Below are positions 52,580 through 62,060 of a stretch of DNA of 64,000 nucleotides, in pieces. This DNA is from Paraglaciecola sp. MB-3u-78 (GTDB lineage Bacteria > Pseudomonadota > Gammaproteobacteria > Enterobacterales > Alteromonadaceae). The notes beneath the pieces are model-generated. The model was not told where the DNA came from and made no database searches. It saw nothing but the letters and a program-made list of their open reading frames with translations. The stretch spans positions 1-64,000 of the forward strand of contig NZ_PJCF01000086.1 of NCBI RefSeq assembly GCF_002835935.1. Direction: 5' to 3'. The position numbers and the translations under genes were made by a program. Position 1 is the first letter of the stretch, and every line of letters begins with the position of its first letter.

Positions 52580-53206
52580 TTATAGATATTTTATGGGTCC
52601 TAAACACATATCCACATCACCACTTTTGGACGTTTGTCTAATGCGCATTCTATACTCACTCTCTCGGTCCATAATGGTGCTATTGTGCAGAGATTTAATT
52701 TTTCTGATATTAACGTCTCCAGAGTCTGCTGAAAAATAGACTTTACGGGGATAGTTATCAAGTAAGTCGTTAGCCAAAATAGGGATCTGTTGAGTCTGCA
52801 AATAATCCAATATAAATTCAGCATTGCGGTCACCCACACTATTCCCTACAACCCCTTTCAGTAAATTTGCCCCTCCGAATACCTTGGCCTCCAATCTGGA
52901 TTTATCTGCACCGAGCTTTAACATTTGATTAATCAGTAGTTCCATCGCATATACACCATAACGAGTAGATTCTGAAATAGGTGAAAAGGGGGGTGAATTG
53001 TCGCTAGGTAATAAAAAATGATTCATACCACCAATGCGCGCTTTAGGGTCACGCAAACAGACCGCGACACACGATCCAAGAACAGTCACAATAATAGTGT
53101 TGTCGGTGGTAGCAAAATATTCTCCAGGCAATATTTTGACCACATCACATTGGAAATGTTGGTCATAATAGCTGTTGGGAGCAAAACTCTGATTTTCAAA
53201 CTCCAC
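52580..53206 (-). CDS. cheD: Chemoreceptor glutamine deamidase CheD, second copy
   Basis: This 208-aa CheD has the catalytic Cys in VTVLGSCVAVCLRDP and His in GGMNHFLLP, then YGVYAMELLINQMLKLGADK, AKVFGGANLL and a C-terminal RKIKSLHNSTIMDRESEYR. CheD deamidates receptor glutamines. It is a paralogue of the gene at 57724, about two-thirds identical by eye, and ends a second, decaying copy of the cheW-mcp-cheR-cheD block. Upstream lies a cheR remnant. The C-terminus differs from the other copy (DVDMCLGPIKYL). The catalytic residues are kept, so it may be functional. Confidence 0.92.
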   Translation of the reverse strand: MEFENQSFAPNSYYDQHFQCDVVKILPGEYFATTDNTIIVTVLGSCVAVCLRDPKARIGGMNHFLLPSDNSPPFSPISESTRYGVYAMELLINQMLKLGADKSRLEAKVFGGANLLKGVVGNSVGDRNAEFILDYLQTQQIPILANDLLDNYPRKVYFSADSGDVNIRKIKSLHNSTIMDRESEYRMRIRQTSKSGDVDMCLGPIKYL

Positions 53207-53208
53207 TA

Positions 53209-53580
53209 CTATTTATCCTTTACAGGTCGATAAAGGGTTTTTCCCTTGGCGTGGTTAAGGGCAGTATGTTTGAAGTGCATCATTTCACTCATCTCGGGTA
53301 GAACCATATCTTCATTGTTACCTATTCCGTGATGGAAAAGCTAGGTTGAATTTGTGGTCAACATGGTGAAAGCCTGCTTTTGAGAGCGATGCACTCCACC
53401 TTATTGAAGATACTCTGTAGCAATGGCTATTTAGTTGTTGTTTAGTCGCTTACCTAGTCAAGGATACAGCTTCGATTCTTTACTTTCAGCCAACTGAATT
53501 CAAACGCCTTTGTACAAATCCCTGCGTACAACAACGAAATCCAGCTGACTAGATATACATGTTCGTCCTGCTTCCAGTTC
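53209..53580 (-). pseudogene. cheR: cheR remnant
   Basis: The left part (about 53209-53260) matches the 3' end of the intact cheR (TTTACAGGTCG and the following KTLYRPV codons). The right part (about 53440-53580) matches its 5' end, including the region encoding the first about 40 residues. The central SAM-binding part is gone and frames are broken. Position between mcp and cheD is the same as in the intact operon. Confidence 0.8.
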
Positions 53581-53598
53581 AGGCAAAATCCAATCTAT

Positions 53599-55884
53599 TT
53601 AAAAGCTTTCCCACTCATCTTCTTGGGGTAATGCTGGTTTGACTTTCTTCTGGGCCATGGTTGCTTTTTGTTTGGGTTTACTTGCCTTAGGTGCGGGCGG
53701 GCTTAATGTTTTGCGCGGCGCGGCACTTTGTTGATGTGCGACTTGGGTGTCATCCATTTTAAAGGATGCAACACGTTCGGTCAGTTGTATTGCCTGAGAC
53801 TGAAGACTTTCAGCCGCTGCTGCGGCTTGCTCCACTAACGCAGCGTTTTGTTGTGTCACTTCATCCATTTGGGTGATGGCTTTGCCAACTTCATCAATCC
53901 CAGTCGCTTGTTCGGCTGAGGCTGCTGCAATCTCTGACATAATATCGTTAACCCGTTTAATCGAAGTCACTACTTTTTCCATGGTTTCGCCAGATTGATT
54001 AACCAGTACATTACCATTTTCAATTTTAGTTACGGAGTCAGAAATTAGTCCTTTGATATCTTTTGCTGCATCAGCTGAGCGTTGTGCCAAAGACCTGACT
54101 TCAGATGCCACCACAGCAAACCCCCGCCCCTGCTCACCCGCCCTAGCTGCCTCTACCGCAGCATTAAGCGCCAAAATATTGGTTTGAAAAGCAATGCCAT
54201 CAATGACGCCAATAATATCTGATATTTTTCGAGCCGATTCATTAATGGAAGCCATAGTAGCGACAACTTTCTGAATAGTTTCGCCCCCTTCTATAGCCAC
54301 TGTTGAGGATTCTGAGGCCAAACTATTCGCTTGATTTGCATTTTCTGAATTCAACCTGACCGTACCTGTGAGTTCTTCCATACTCGAAGCGGTTTCTTCC
54401 AGACTGGAAGCCTGCTCTTCGGTTCGACTGGATAAATCTGCATTGCCCTCTGCGATTTCGGTTGATGCTTCGTTGATAGTACTTGCGGCGCTATTTATTT
54501 GCGAGATGGTATCGCGAAGTTCACTCACAAAACTGTTGATAGCATCCCCTAACTCTTGAAATTCTCCTTCAAATGTTTCTTCAATAGACGTGGTTAAGTC
54601 TCCGTCAGATAAACATAACAAGACCCGTTTAATTTCATTAATAGCGTTTTTACGCCCCGTAATATCGGTGGCATATTTTGCCACTTTAAAAGGCTTGCCA
54701 TTTAAGTCCATGATCGGATTATACGAGGCTTGGATCCAAACAACTTTGCCACCTTTACCAATACGTTTGTATTCTGCAGCTTGGTATTCCCCGCGATTTA
54801 AGGTTTCCCAGAACTGTCGATATTCAGGGCTTTTTTTGTATTCTTTGTCAGCAAACATACTATGATGCTTGCCTTTCACTTCGTCTGCATTATATCCCAT
54901 GGTGTTGAGAAAATTATCATTGGCTTGGATGATAGTGCCATCCATATTAAACTCGATAACCGCCTGGGATTTTCCGATGGCTGCTATCTGGCCTGCGTAG
55001 TCGGCGGCCTGCATCCTTGTCGCTGTGATGTCGGTAGCAATTTTCACAATCTTGAAAACGCGACCCATTTCATCCTTCACTGGCGCATAAACCGCCTGGA
55101 TCCAGACCTCTTTGCGAGATTTGGTAATACGTTTAAATACATCACTTTGTGCCTTACCGACATTGAGGTCGGTCCAAAATTGAGCATACTCTGGCAGGAC
55201 TGACTGAGCCGGGTCTACAAACATTCTGTGGTGTTTGCCCTCGACTTCGTCGATTTTGTATCCCATTAAATCAAGGAAATTTTTGTTCGCATTGAGAATA
55301 TTGCCGCTCAAGTCGAACTCGATATAACCATATGATTCATCAATGGCACCCAGAATGCCTGCGGCGTTTTGGCGTTCAAGCTCCTGTTCGGTGATGTCAT
55401 AGCGAACGCCTAAGTATTTTGTAGGCTTACCGTTTTCGCCAAGGAATGGGGCAATGACTGCATCCACGTAATATGGCGTTCCGTCTTTGGCGCGGTTTTT
55501 GATGACTCCGCGGAACGTGTCTCCGCTTTTGATAGTAGACCAGACTTGTTTAAACGTTTCTTTGGGCATGTCTGGGTGACGGGTAGTGTTATGGGGTTGA
55601 CCTATTAGTTCAGCTTTAGGGTATTTAGAGACTTCGATGAATTTGTCATTGACCGTGACAATATCACCCCTAAGGTCAGCAAAGGATACGATACTGGTCA
55701 GGTTCATAATATCGGTGCGGACGTTGAGCTCCTGCTGGGTATTCGCCATTTCATTTTGTAATGCAGCCATAGCGGCTGCTTGTTTATCCAGTTGAGCTGA
55801 CTTAGCCGCTAACTCTTGCGCCTGTGCATCCAGTTGTCTGCCACTGACCAGTTTCGAAATCCACGTTGTTTTGATTTTATTCAT
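53599..55884 (-). CDS. Soluble PAS-type methyl-accepting chemotaxis protein
   Basis: The 761-aa protein has no convincing membrane segment. A short coiled coil (about 15-50) is followed by three PAS domains, the first Aer-like (SFADLRGDIVTVNDKFIEVS, NTTRHPDMPKETF, about 60-170), the others near 180-290 and 300-410 (MGYNADEVKGKHHSMFAD). A short HAMP-like link precedes the signalling domain with [17 protein letters not shown] and the hairpin tip [20 protein letters not shown]. The C-terminus EWESF is a CheR/CheB docking pentapeptide (xWxxF type). The Aer-like PAS suggests redox or oxygen sensing. Its last about 300 residues are nearly identical to those of the receptor at 59190, pointing to duplication or gene conversion. 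Confidence 0.92.
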   Translation of the reverse strand: MNKIKTTWISKLVSGRQLDAQAQELAAKSAQLDKQAAAMAALQNEMANTQQELNVRTDIMNLTSIVSFADLRGDIVTVNDKFIEVSKYPKAELIGQPHNTTRHPDMPKETFKQVWSTIKSGDTFRGVIKNRAKDGTPYYVDAVIAPFLGENGKPTKYLGVRYDITEQELERQNAAGILGAIDESYGYIEFDLSGNILNANKNFLDLMGYKIDEVEGKHHRMFVDPAQSVLPEYAQFWTDLNVGKAQSDVFKRITKSRKEVWIQAVYAPVKDEMGRVFKIVKIATDITATRMQAADYAGQIAAIGKSQAVIEFNMDGTIIQANDNFLNTMGYNADEVKGKHHSMFADKEYKKSPEYRQFWETLNRGEYQAAEYKRIGKGGKVVWIQASYNPIMDLNGKPFKVAKYATDITGRKNAINEIKRVLLCLSDGDLTTSIEETFEGEFQELGDAINSFVSELRDTISQINSAASTINEASTEIAEGNADLSSRTEEQASSLEETASSMEELTGTVRLNSENANQANSLASESSTVAIEGGETIQKVVATMASINESARKISDIIGVIDGIAFQTNILALNAAVEAARAGEQGRGFAVVASEVRSLAQRSADAAKDIKGLISDSVTKIENGNVLVNQSGETMEKVVTSIKRVNDIMSEIAAASAEQATGIDEVGKAITQMDEVTQQNAALVEQAAAAAESLQSQAIQLTERVASFKMDDTQVAHQQSAAPRKTLSPPAPKASKPKQKATMAQKKVKPALPQEDEWESF

Positions 55885-55887
55885 TGT

Positions 55888-56400
55888 CTACTCCTGCGAA
55901 TGACTAAGTTGTGTGTCTACCAATCCGAGCTCATCGCTCAAAATCAGACTTTCTATATTGACTAAAATAACCATCTGATCATCAATCGGCACTAGGCCAA
56001 GCAAATAACGCGTATCGAAAGTCACACCAAATTCTGGTGGTGGACGTATTTGCTCGTCAGCTAAACGAATCACATCTGATACGCCATCCACCACAATGCC
56101 AAGAATGCGCTCCGCTACTTTTAGCATGATCACAATGGTAAATTCGTTGTAGGTCGCTTCGCCGACTGCAAACTTCAGTCGCAAGTCCACAATCGGAACA
56201 ATGTCCCCTCGCAGATTAATCACCCCTTTTATGAATGGGGGGGCATTAGCCACTTTGGTGACGGCCTCATACCCGCGGATCTCTTTAACCGACATAATGT
56301 CCAAAGCATATTGTTCTTCCCCTAAAACAAAACTTAGAAACTCCCGAGAGTCTGCATCTGTGTAGGATTGATTATCCTGAGTTGTTTGAGCATTAGTCAT
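55888..56400 (-). CDS. cheW: Chemotaxis coupling protein CheW, second copy
   Basis: The 170-aa CheW links CheA to receptors. It shows [45 protein letters not shown] and [10 protein letters not shown], all family hallmarks. It is about 90 percent identical by eye to the copy at 61548. It lies three bases before the mcp gene of its block. Upstream is a short remnant of the cheA 3' end, showing where the duplication began. Confidence 0.94.
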   Translation of the reverse strand: MTNAQTTQDNQSYTDADSREFLSFVLGEEQYALDIMSVKEIRGYEAVTKVANAPPFIKGVINLRGDIVPIVDLRLKFAVGEATYNEFTIVIMLKVAERILGIVVDGVSDVIRLADEQIRPPPEFGVTFDTRYLLGLVPIDDQMVILVNIESLILSDELGLVDTQLSHSQE

Positions 56401-56480
56401 GTTTTTTACTCTATTTACTGGGTGGTCTAACCACCCCGGTCAAAAATTCAACTTCAAGGGTCATGACGACCCCGGCCCGA
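56401..56480 (-). pseudogene. cheA: Remnant of the 3' end of cheA
   Basis: The stretch ATTCAACTTCAAGGGTCATG and its surroundings match ATTCAACGTCAAGGATCATG at the same distance from the intact cheW (62100-62126), within the cheA 3' end. Homology stops near 56480. Between there and cheB (56673) lies about 190 bases with no gene. Confidence 0.7.
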
Positions 56481-56672
56481 TAAATCGATCACTGCAGTTG
56501 CTGTTGAAAAATCACTGATAAAATGATCATTTAAAAACTGTAAAGGTATAACAACTGATAATAAATTAGACCTGAAATGCACAGGTCCGAATATTGGTAA
56601 AAATACCTAAATTGAGGGGAAATTAAGGTTCTAGCCTAAAATGAATTTCATACTTCGTGATAGCCTTTAAAA

Positions 56673-57719
56673 TTATAAACGAGAGCCGGCATTGACTGAG
56701 TGTAAATATTTAATCACTGCTCCCGCCATGGCATTTAAGGGTAAAACTTTATCCACACCACCGAGATTAATGGCTTCTTTAGGCATACCAAACACCACAC
56801 AGCTAGCCTCATCCTGAGCTAAGGTATAAGACCCCTGCTGATGTAAGGAAAACATACCGGCTGCGCCATCTTTACCCATTCCCGTTAATATCACGGCCAC
56901 GGTGTTCTGCGCTGCGCATTGAGCCAAAGAATTAAACATCACATCTACTGAAGGTTTATGACCACTGACTAAAGGCGTATCCGCCAGTCGCAGACGATAA
57001 TCCGCACCACTGCGCTCTATGAGTAAATGGTAACTACCTGGCGCAAGGTAAGCGTTGCCGGGAAGAATACGTTCTCCCCCTTTAACCTCGATGACGTTTA
57101 TTTTACACAATGAGTCTAAGCGTTTGGCATAGCTTGTAGTAAAACCTGGGGGCATATGTTGGGTGATCACCACACCGGGACTGTTAGAAGGTAAGTCTAA
57201 TAAAAATTCTTTTATGGCTTCAGTGCCGCCGGTAGAAGCCCCCACAGCGATTATTTTTTCGGTACCAGTATAATTTAACGTTGCGGTGTTAGCTGACTTT
57301 TGTTTTGTTGCGGGCTTCACCTTAGATTTAGCGGCGATCCTTATTTTATCGATAATTAATTGCCTGTATTCCTCAATACCTTGGGCTACGCCTAACTTGG
57401 GTTTAGCAATATAATCTATGGCTCCGAGCTCTAAGGCGCGAAGTGTTGCATTGGCGCCCTGTTCGGTTAAAGTTGATATCATTAATACTGGCGTAGGGTG
57501 AGCTTTCATTAACTTTTCAAGGAAGGTTAGCCCATCTACTTTGGGCATCTCAATATCCAAGGTGATCACATCTGGCGAAAACCTATTCACCAAATCTCTT
57601 GCCACATAGGCATCGGGTGCGGCGCCAACTAAAAACATATCTTTTGCTGACTTAACAATTTCACTGAGCAAACTCCTAATAAGGGCGGAGTCATCTACAA
57701 TTAACACTTTTATCGTCAT
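56673..57719 (-). CDS. cheB: Chemotaxis methylesterase CheB
   Basis: This 348-aa response regulator-esterase removes receptor methyl groups or deamidates receptor glutamines. Receiver domain: VLIVDDSALIRSLL, DVITLDIEMPKVDGLTFLEKL with the phosphoacceptor Asp near residue 56, and YIAKPKLG. Esterase domain: IAVGASTGGTEAIKEFL (catalytic Ser), VVITQHMPPGFT (His) and TGMGKDGAAGMF (Asp). It lies four bases after cheD in the minus-strand operon and is the single cheB in the window, between the intact and duplicated blocks. Confidence 0.96.
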   Translation of the reverse strand: MTIKVLIVDDSALIRSLLSEIVKSAKDMFLVGAAPDAYVARDLVNRFSPDVITLDIEMPKVDGLTFLEKLMKAHPTPVLMISTLTEQGANATLRALELGAIDYIAKPKLGVAQGIEEYRQLIIDKIRIAAKSKVKPATKQKSANTATLNYTGTEKIIAVGASTGGTEAIKEFLLDLPSNSPGVVITQHMPPGFTTSYAKRLDSLCKINVIEVKGGERILPGNAYLAPGSYHLLIERSGADYRLRLADTPLVSGHKPSVDVMFNSLAQCAAQNTVAVILTGMGKDGAAGMFSLHQQGSYTLAQDEASCVVFGMPKEAINLGGVDKVLPLNAMAGAVIKYLHSVNAGSRL

Positions 57720-57723
57720 TTAC

Positions 57724-58347
57724 TTAATCCTCAAACAAGTCAATTTCACCACTTTTTAATGCGCCACGGATGAGCATTTTATATTCGCTTTCCCTGTCTA
57801 AAATAGTGCTGTTATGGAGAGATTTAATTTTTCTCACATTCACAATGCCTGAACTGGGAGAAAAATATACTTTACGGGGATAGACATCTAGCAGGTCACT
57901 GGCCAACACCGGAATATGCTCAGCACTGAGATACTCCATGGTAAATTCTGCATTACGCTCACCTACATTAAAACCGGTGAAACCTTTTAAGACATTGCCC
58001 CCACCAAATATTTTGGCCTCTAAGCGTCGTCTATCAGCCCCAAGTTTTAACATCTGGTTGATTAAAAGCTCCATCGCATACACCCCATAACGGGCAGACT
58101 CTGAAACAGACGATATGTTAGAGGCACCATCGTTTGGCAACAAAAAATGGTTCATGCCGCCAATACGTTTTTGAGGGTCACGTAAACACACTGCCACACA
58201 GGAACCAAGCACAGTGACAATAACGGTATCTTCGGTCGTAGCGTAATATTCACCTGGTAATATTTTGACGACTTCACTTTCAAAGTGTCTGTCATAATAT
58301 CGATTCGGAAAAGTCCCCGGCTCATTTTCATAATTTTCCATTACCAT
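57724..58347 (-). CDS. cheD: Chemoreceptor glutamine deamidase CheD
   Basis: The 207-aa CheD carries the catalytic Cys/His motifs VTVLGSCVAVCLRDP and GGMNHFLLP and the AKIFGGGNVLKGF segment. The start overlaps the cheR stop by one base, showing coupling. It is followed by cheB after four bases. An upstream duplicate partner is at 52580. With CheR and CheB it sets the modification state of the two PAS-type receptors of this operon. Confidence 0.95.
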   Translation of the reverse strand: MVMENYENEPGTFPNRYYDRHFESEVVKILPGEYYATTEDTVIVTVLGSCVAVCLRDPQKRIGGMNHFLLPNDGASNISSVSESARYGVYAMELLINQMLKLGADRRRLEAKIFGGGNVLKGFTGFNVGERNAEFTMEYLSAEHIPVLASDLLDVYPRKVYFSPSSGIVNVRKIKSLHNSTILDRESEYKMLIRGALKSGEIDLFED

Positions 58348-59177
58348 TAAGGTTTGCCCTTTACAGGTCGGTATAGGGTTTTACCTAAAGGGGCCACTAA
58401 GTGACCCGCATTAGAGAACGATTCAGAATGACCGGCAAAATACAGTCCAGTTGCGGGCATTAAATCAATCATTTGGCTGAGAATTTTAACTTGAGTGTCT
58501 TTATCAAAATAAATCATCACGTTACGGCAAAAAATAACATCAATCAGCGGTTTAATATCCCATTTGGAATGGGTGAGATTATTTTGTCTGAAATCGACCA
58601 TTTTTCGCAGTTCTGGTACTACCCTTATCTTGCCGTGATTCAAGCCTATGCCACGATGAAAAAATTCTTTTAGCTGTTCTTGGCTTAAGTCGGTGACATT
58701 ATTTTGGGTATAAATACCCGCTTTGGCTTTATCAAGAACCGCGCTATCAATATCCGATGCAATGATTTCCACTGGCGTGGTGAAACTACCAAAGGTTTCA
58801 GCTACTGTCATGGCGATAGAATAGGGTTCTTCACCGGTGCTGCTGGCTGCGCACCAAATACGTTTTTTACCTGGGTGTTTTTCCAGATAATCACGTAACG
58901 CCGGAAAATGGTGTTTTTCCCGAAAAAACGAGGTGAGGTTTGTGGTTAACGCATTGATAAAAGCTTGGTCTTCTGAGCGATTAGCTTCAAGATATTTAAG
59001 ATACTCTGCCACGCTGGTGATTTTTAAGGCGCGCAGACGCCTAGCCAGACGACTGTACACCATGGAATCTTTACTATCAGCCAGCTGAATGCCTGCTTTT
59101 TTGTACAAAATCCTGCGTACATTATCAAAATCCAACCGGCTGAATTGAAACTCCCGTCCTGCTTCTAGCTCTGCCAT
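58347..59177 (-). CDS. cheR: Chemotaxis methyltransferase CheR
   Basis: The 276-aa CheR methylates receptor glutamates using AdoMet. The N-terminal helical domain (FDNVRRILYKKAGIQL) is followed by LTTNLTSFFREKHHF, the AdoMet motif IWCAASSTGEEPYSIAM, IIASDIDSAVLDKA and DVIFCRNVMIYFDKDTQ. It begins 12 bases after the mcp stop and overlaps cheD. The receptors next to it end in EWESF, the tether that would dock CheR. Confidence 0.96.
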   Translation of the reverse strand: MAELEAGREFQFSRLDFDNVRRILYKKAGIQLADSKDSMVYSRLARRLRALKITSVAEYLKYLEANRSEDQAFINALTTNLTSFFREKHHFPALRDYLEKHPGKKRIWCAASSTGEEPYSIAMTVAETFGSFTTPVEIIASDIDSAVLDKAKAGIYTQNNVTDLSQEQLKEFFHRGIGLNHGKIRVVPELRKMVDFRQNNLTHSKWDIKPLIDVIFCRNVMIYFDKDTQVKILSQMIDLMPATGLYFAGHSESFSNAGHLVAPLGKTLYRPVKGKP

Positions 59178-59189
59178 AACTCAGCCTAC

Positions 59190-61544
59190 TTAGAAGCTTT
59201 CCCACTCATCGTCTTTTGGTGAGGCTGGTTTTATTTTCTTCTGAGCCTTAGGTGTAGGTGCCCTTTCCTTTGGTTTGCTTGCTCTGGGTGCCGGCGAGCT
59301 TAATGCTTTACGTGGCGCGGCGCTTTGTTGAAGCTCTTGTGAGTCACTCATTTTAAAGGATGCAACACGTTCGGTCAGTTGTATTGCTTGAGACTGCAGA
59401 CTTTCGGCTGCTGCTGCCGCTTCTTCCACTAACGCAGCGTTTTGTTGTGTCACTTCATCCATCTGGCTGATGGCTTTGCCGACTTCATCAATCCCAGTCG
59501 CTTGCTCGGCTGAGGCTGCTGCAATCTCTGACATGATATCGTTAACCCGTTTAATCGATGTCACCACTTTATCCATGGTTTCGCCTGATTGGTTCACCAA
59601 CACATTACCGTTTTCTATTTTGCTGACCGAGTCAGAAATTAGCTCTTTGATATCTTTAGCCGCATTGGCTGAGCGTTGCGCTAAGGTTCTTACCTCAGAT
59701 GCAACAACCGCAAAACCACGTCCTTGCTCACCGGCTCTTGCTGCTTCGACGGCGGCATTCAAGGCAAGAATATTGGTCTGGAAAGCGATGCCATCTATGA
59801 CACCTATAATATCCGATATCTTATTGGCAGATTCATTGATGGAAGCCATAGTAGCGACGACCTTCTGAATCGTTTCGCCCCCTTCCATAGCCACTGTTGA
59901 GGCTTCTGACGCCAAACTATTGGCTTGATTAGCATTTTCAGAATTTAATCTGACTGTGCCTGTGAGCTCTTCCATACTGGAAGCGGTTTCTTCCAAACTG
60001 GAAGCCTGCTCTTCAGTTCGACTGGATAAATCTGAATTACCCTCTGCTATTTCTGATGAGGCATTATTAATCACTCCAGCTGCCTGACGAATTTCACCGA
60101 TCATATTACTTAAATTACCGGTAGTGGTATTGCAATAGTTAGCCAGTTGTTCATAGGTGCCCTGGTATTCACTATCAATGCGTTCGGTTAGGTCGCCTTT
60201 GGCTAAGGCATTAAGTACTCGGGCAATATCTGTCAGGCCTGCATCGGTCACCTCAATCATGCTATTGAGGCCTTCGGCCACATTTAACATAAAGCCCTGT
60301 TTACCCTCTGTGGTGGCTTTTTCATTAAAATCACCACTGGCCGCAGCTTTAACTATGTTCGATATTTCTTGTTCAGCAAACACCTCCTCTGTTCGGTCAA
60401 GCCACTCCACAACTGTGCCCAAACGCTCATTGTCTTTACCGAAAATAGGGCTGGCAATCAAACGGAAATACAGTTCACCGACTTTAATCTGTGACTCATA
60501 AGGTGTTTGTAGACCCTCTAATAAACCTTTCTGGTGAGCAGGGTTTTTATGAAAAATATCAATGTTAGAGCCCACAACTTTATCAACCACAAAATTGGGT
60601 AATGACTTACGCAGCTCATTTTCATTGCGTCTGAGCATGGCTTCGACAGAGCGATTAATATAGATAATATTGCGATCCGGGTCGGCTATCATTAAGTTGG
60701 TAGAAGTACCATTAAGGGCTTCAAGAATACGCGTTGTACGATGTAATTCCTCTTGTACCTTAGTGGTATCTAACCACTCGACCACTGTGCCTAAACGTTC
60801 ACCTCCCTCTGCAAAAATCGGGCTAGCCGTTAAACGGAATTTTAGGTTTCCTACCTCGATATTGCCTTCATAACTACTTTTTAAATTTTCCAAAAGAGAT
60901 GATTGATGAGATGGGTTTTTATGAAAAATATCCATACTACTGTTCAACACTTTATCAACTGAAAAGTGAGGAAGTGCTTTTTGCAATTCAGACTCAACAC
61001 CCCGCAACATTTTTTCTACCGACTTATTCATGTAAATAATTTTTCTATCAGGGTCGGCTAACATTAAATTTGTGCTGGTTGAGTCCAATGAACCCAGCAT
61101 GCGCGCAGCAAACTTTTCAGTGATTAACAAGGTTGTTTGATTCAACCACTCTACTACGCTGCCTATATTATTACCTTCAGGGTCAAACAAGGGGTTAACC
61201 GTTAGTTTAAAATTCAGTGAGCCAACAGTGATGTCGGCAATATAGGTGCTTTTAAGATTACTTAACAACCCCATTTGATGGGATGGATTGGCATGAAACT
61301 GGTCGATACTTTGACCAATCAAATTATCTGCTGAAAACTGTGGCAAGCTCTTACGTAACTCGACCTCTGCCTCTTTAAGTAATTTTTTTACCGCCTTATT
61401 AGCATAAATTATCACTCGATTTTCATCAGCCATCATAAAGCAGCTTGAACTGGCCTCTAATGCCTGTGAATTTCTGTGTATTTTTAATGTATTTGCATTA
61501 TCTGCATCGGTGTTTTTATTTTTGAACCAGTCGAATATTTTCAT
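59190..61544 (-). CDS. Methyl-accepting chemotaxis protein with three tandem PAS-like repeats
   Basis: The 784-aa soluble receptor has three homologous about 120-residue PAS-like modules (residues about 25-140, 145-265, 270-385), each with an [17 protein letters not shown]-like core, [15 protein letters not shown] and a [10 protein letters not shown] ending. HAMP-like repeats follow ([20 protein letters not shown]), then the signalling domain with [17 protein letters not shown], the [20 protein letters not shown] tip and the terminal EWESF docking motif. No membrane span is seen. It sits 4 bases after cheW and 12 before cheR. Repeats of this kind may each bind a cofactor, but the ligand is unknown. 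The signalling domain is near identical to that at 53599. Confidence 0.93.
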   Translation of the reverse strand: MKIFDWFKNKNTDADNANTLKIHRNSQALEASSSCFMMADENRVIIYANKAVKKLLKEAEVELRKSLPQFSADNLIGQSIDQFHANPSHQMGLLSNLKSTYIADITVGSLNFKLTVNPLFDPEGNNIGSVVEWLNQTTLLITEKFAARMLGSLDSTSTNLMLADPDRKIIYMNKSVEKMLRGVESELQKALPHFSVDKVLNSSMDIFHKNPSHQSSLLENLKSSYEGNIEVGNLKFRLTASPIFAEGGERLGTVVEWLDTTKVQEELHRTTRILEALNGTSTNLMIADPDRNIIYINRSVEAMLRRNENELRKSLPNFVVDKVVGSNIDIFHKNPAHQKGLLEGLQTPYESQIKVGELYFRLIASPIFGKDNERLGTVVEWLDRTEEVFAEQEISNIVKAAASGDFNEKATTEGKQGFMLNVAEGLNSMIEVTDAGLTDIARVLNALAKGDLTERIDSEYQGTYEQLANYCNTTTGNLSNMIGEIRQAAGVINNASSEIAEGNSDLSSRTEEQASSLEETASSMEELTGTVRLNSENANQANSLASEASTVAMEGGETIQKVVATMASINESANKISDIIGVIDGIAFQTNILALNAAVEAARAGEQGRGFAVVASEVRTLAQRSANAAKDIKELISDSVSKIENGNVLVNQSGETMDKVVTSIKRVNDIMSEIAAASAEQATGIDEVGKAISQMDEVTQQNAALVEEAAAAAESLQSQAIQLTERVASFKMSDSQELQQSAAPRKALSSPAPRASKPKERAPTPKAQKKIKPASPKDDEWESF

Positions 61545-61547
61545 GTG

Positions 61548-62060
61548 TTACTCCTGAGAAGCGCTAATTTGTTTGTCTACTAATCCAAGTTCATCGCTGG
61601 ATATAAGACTTTCTATATTGACTAAGATGACCATGTGATCTTCTATCGGTACCAGACCGAGTAAATAACGACTATCGAAGGCCACTCCAAATTCTGGTGG
61701 TGGACGTATTTGCTCATCCGTTAAACGAATGACATCGGATACGCCATCCACCACAATGCCAACAATGCGCTGGGCTACATTGAGCATAATGACTATGGTA
61801 AATTCGTTATAGGTCGCTTCGCCTACTTCAAATTTCAGACGTAAGTCCACAATTGGAACAATATCTCCTCGAAGGTTAATGACCCCTTTTATGAACGGGG
61901 GGGCATTGGCAATTTTGGTAACGGCCTCATACCCGCGGATCTCTTTAACCGACATGATATCCAGAGCATAATGCTCTTCACCCAGCACGAAACTCAGGAA
62001 TTCTCGAGAGTCTGCGTCTGTGTAGGATTGATTATCTTGACTCATCTGTGCGTTAGTCAT
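61548..62060 (-). CDS. cheW: Chemotaxis coupling protein CheW
   Basis: The 170-aa CheW has [42 protein letters not shown] and [19 protein letters not shown]. Its start overlaps the cheA stop by 4 bases and it precedes the triple-PAS receptor by 3 bases. It is the original of the copy at 55888. Confidence 0.95.
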   Translation of the reverse strand: MTNAQMSQDNQSYTDADSREFLSFVLGEEHYALDIMSVKEIRGYEAVTKIANAPPFIKGVINLRGDIVPIVDLRLKFEVGEATYNEFTIVIMLNVAQRIVGIVVDGVSDVIRLTDEQIRPPPEFGVAFDSRYLLGLVPIEDHMVILVNIESLISSDELGLVDKQISASQE

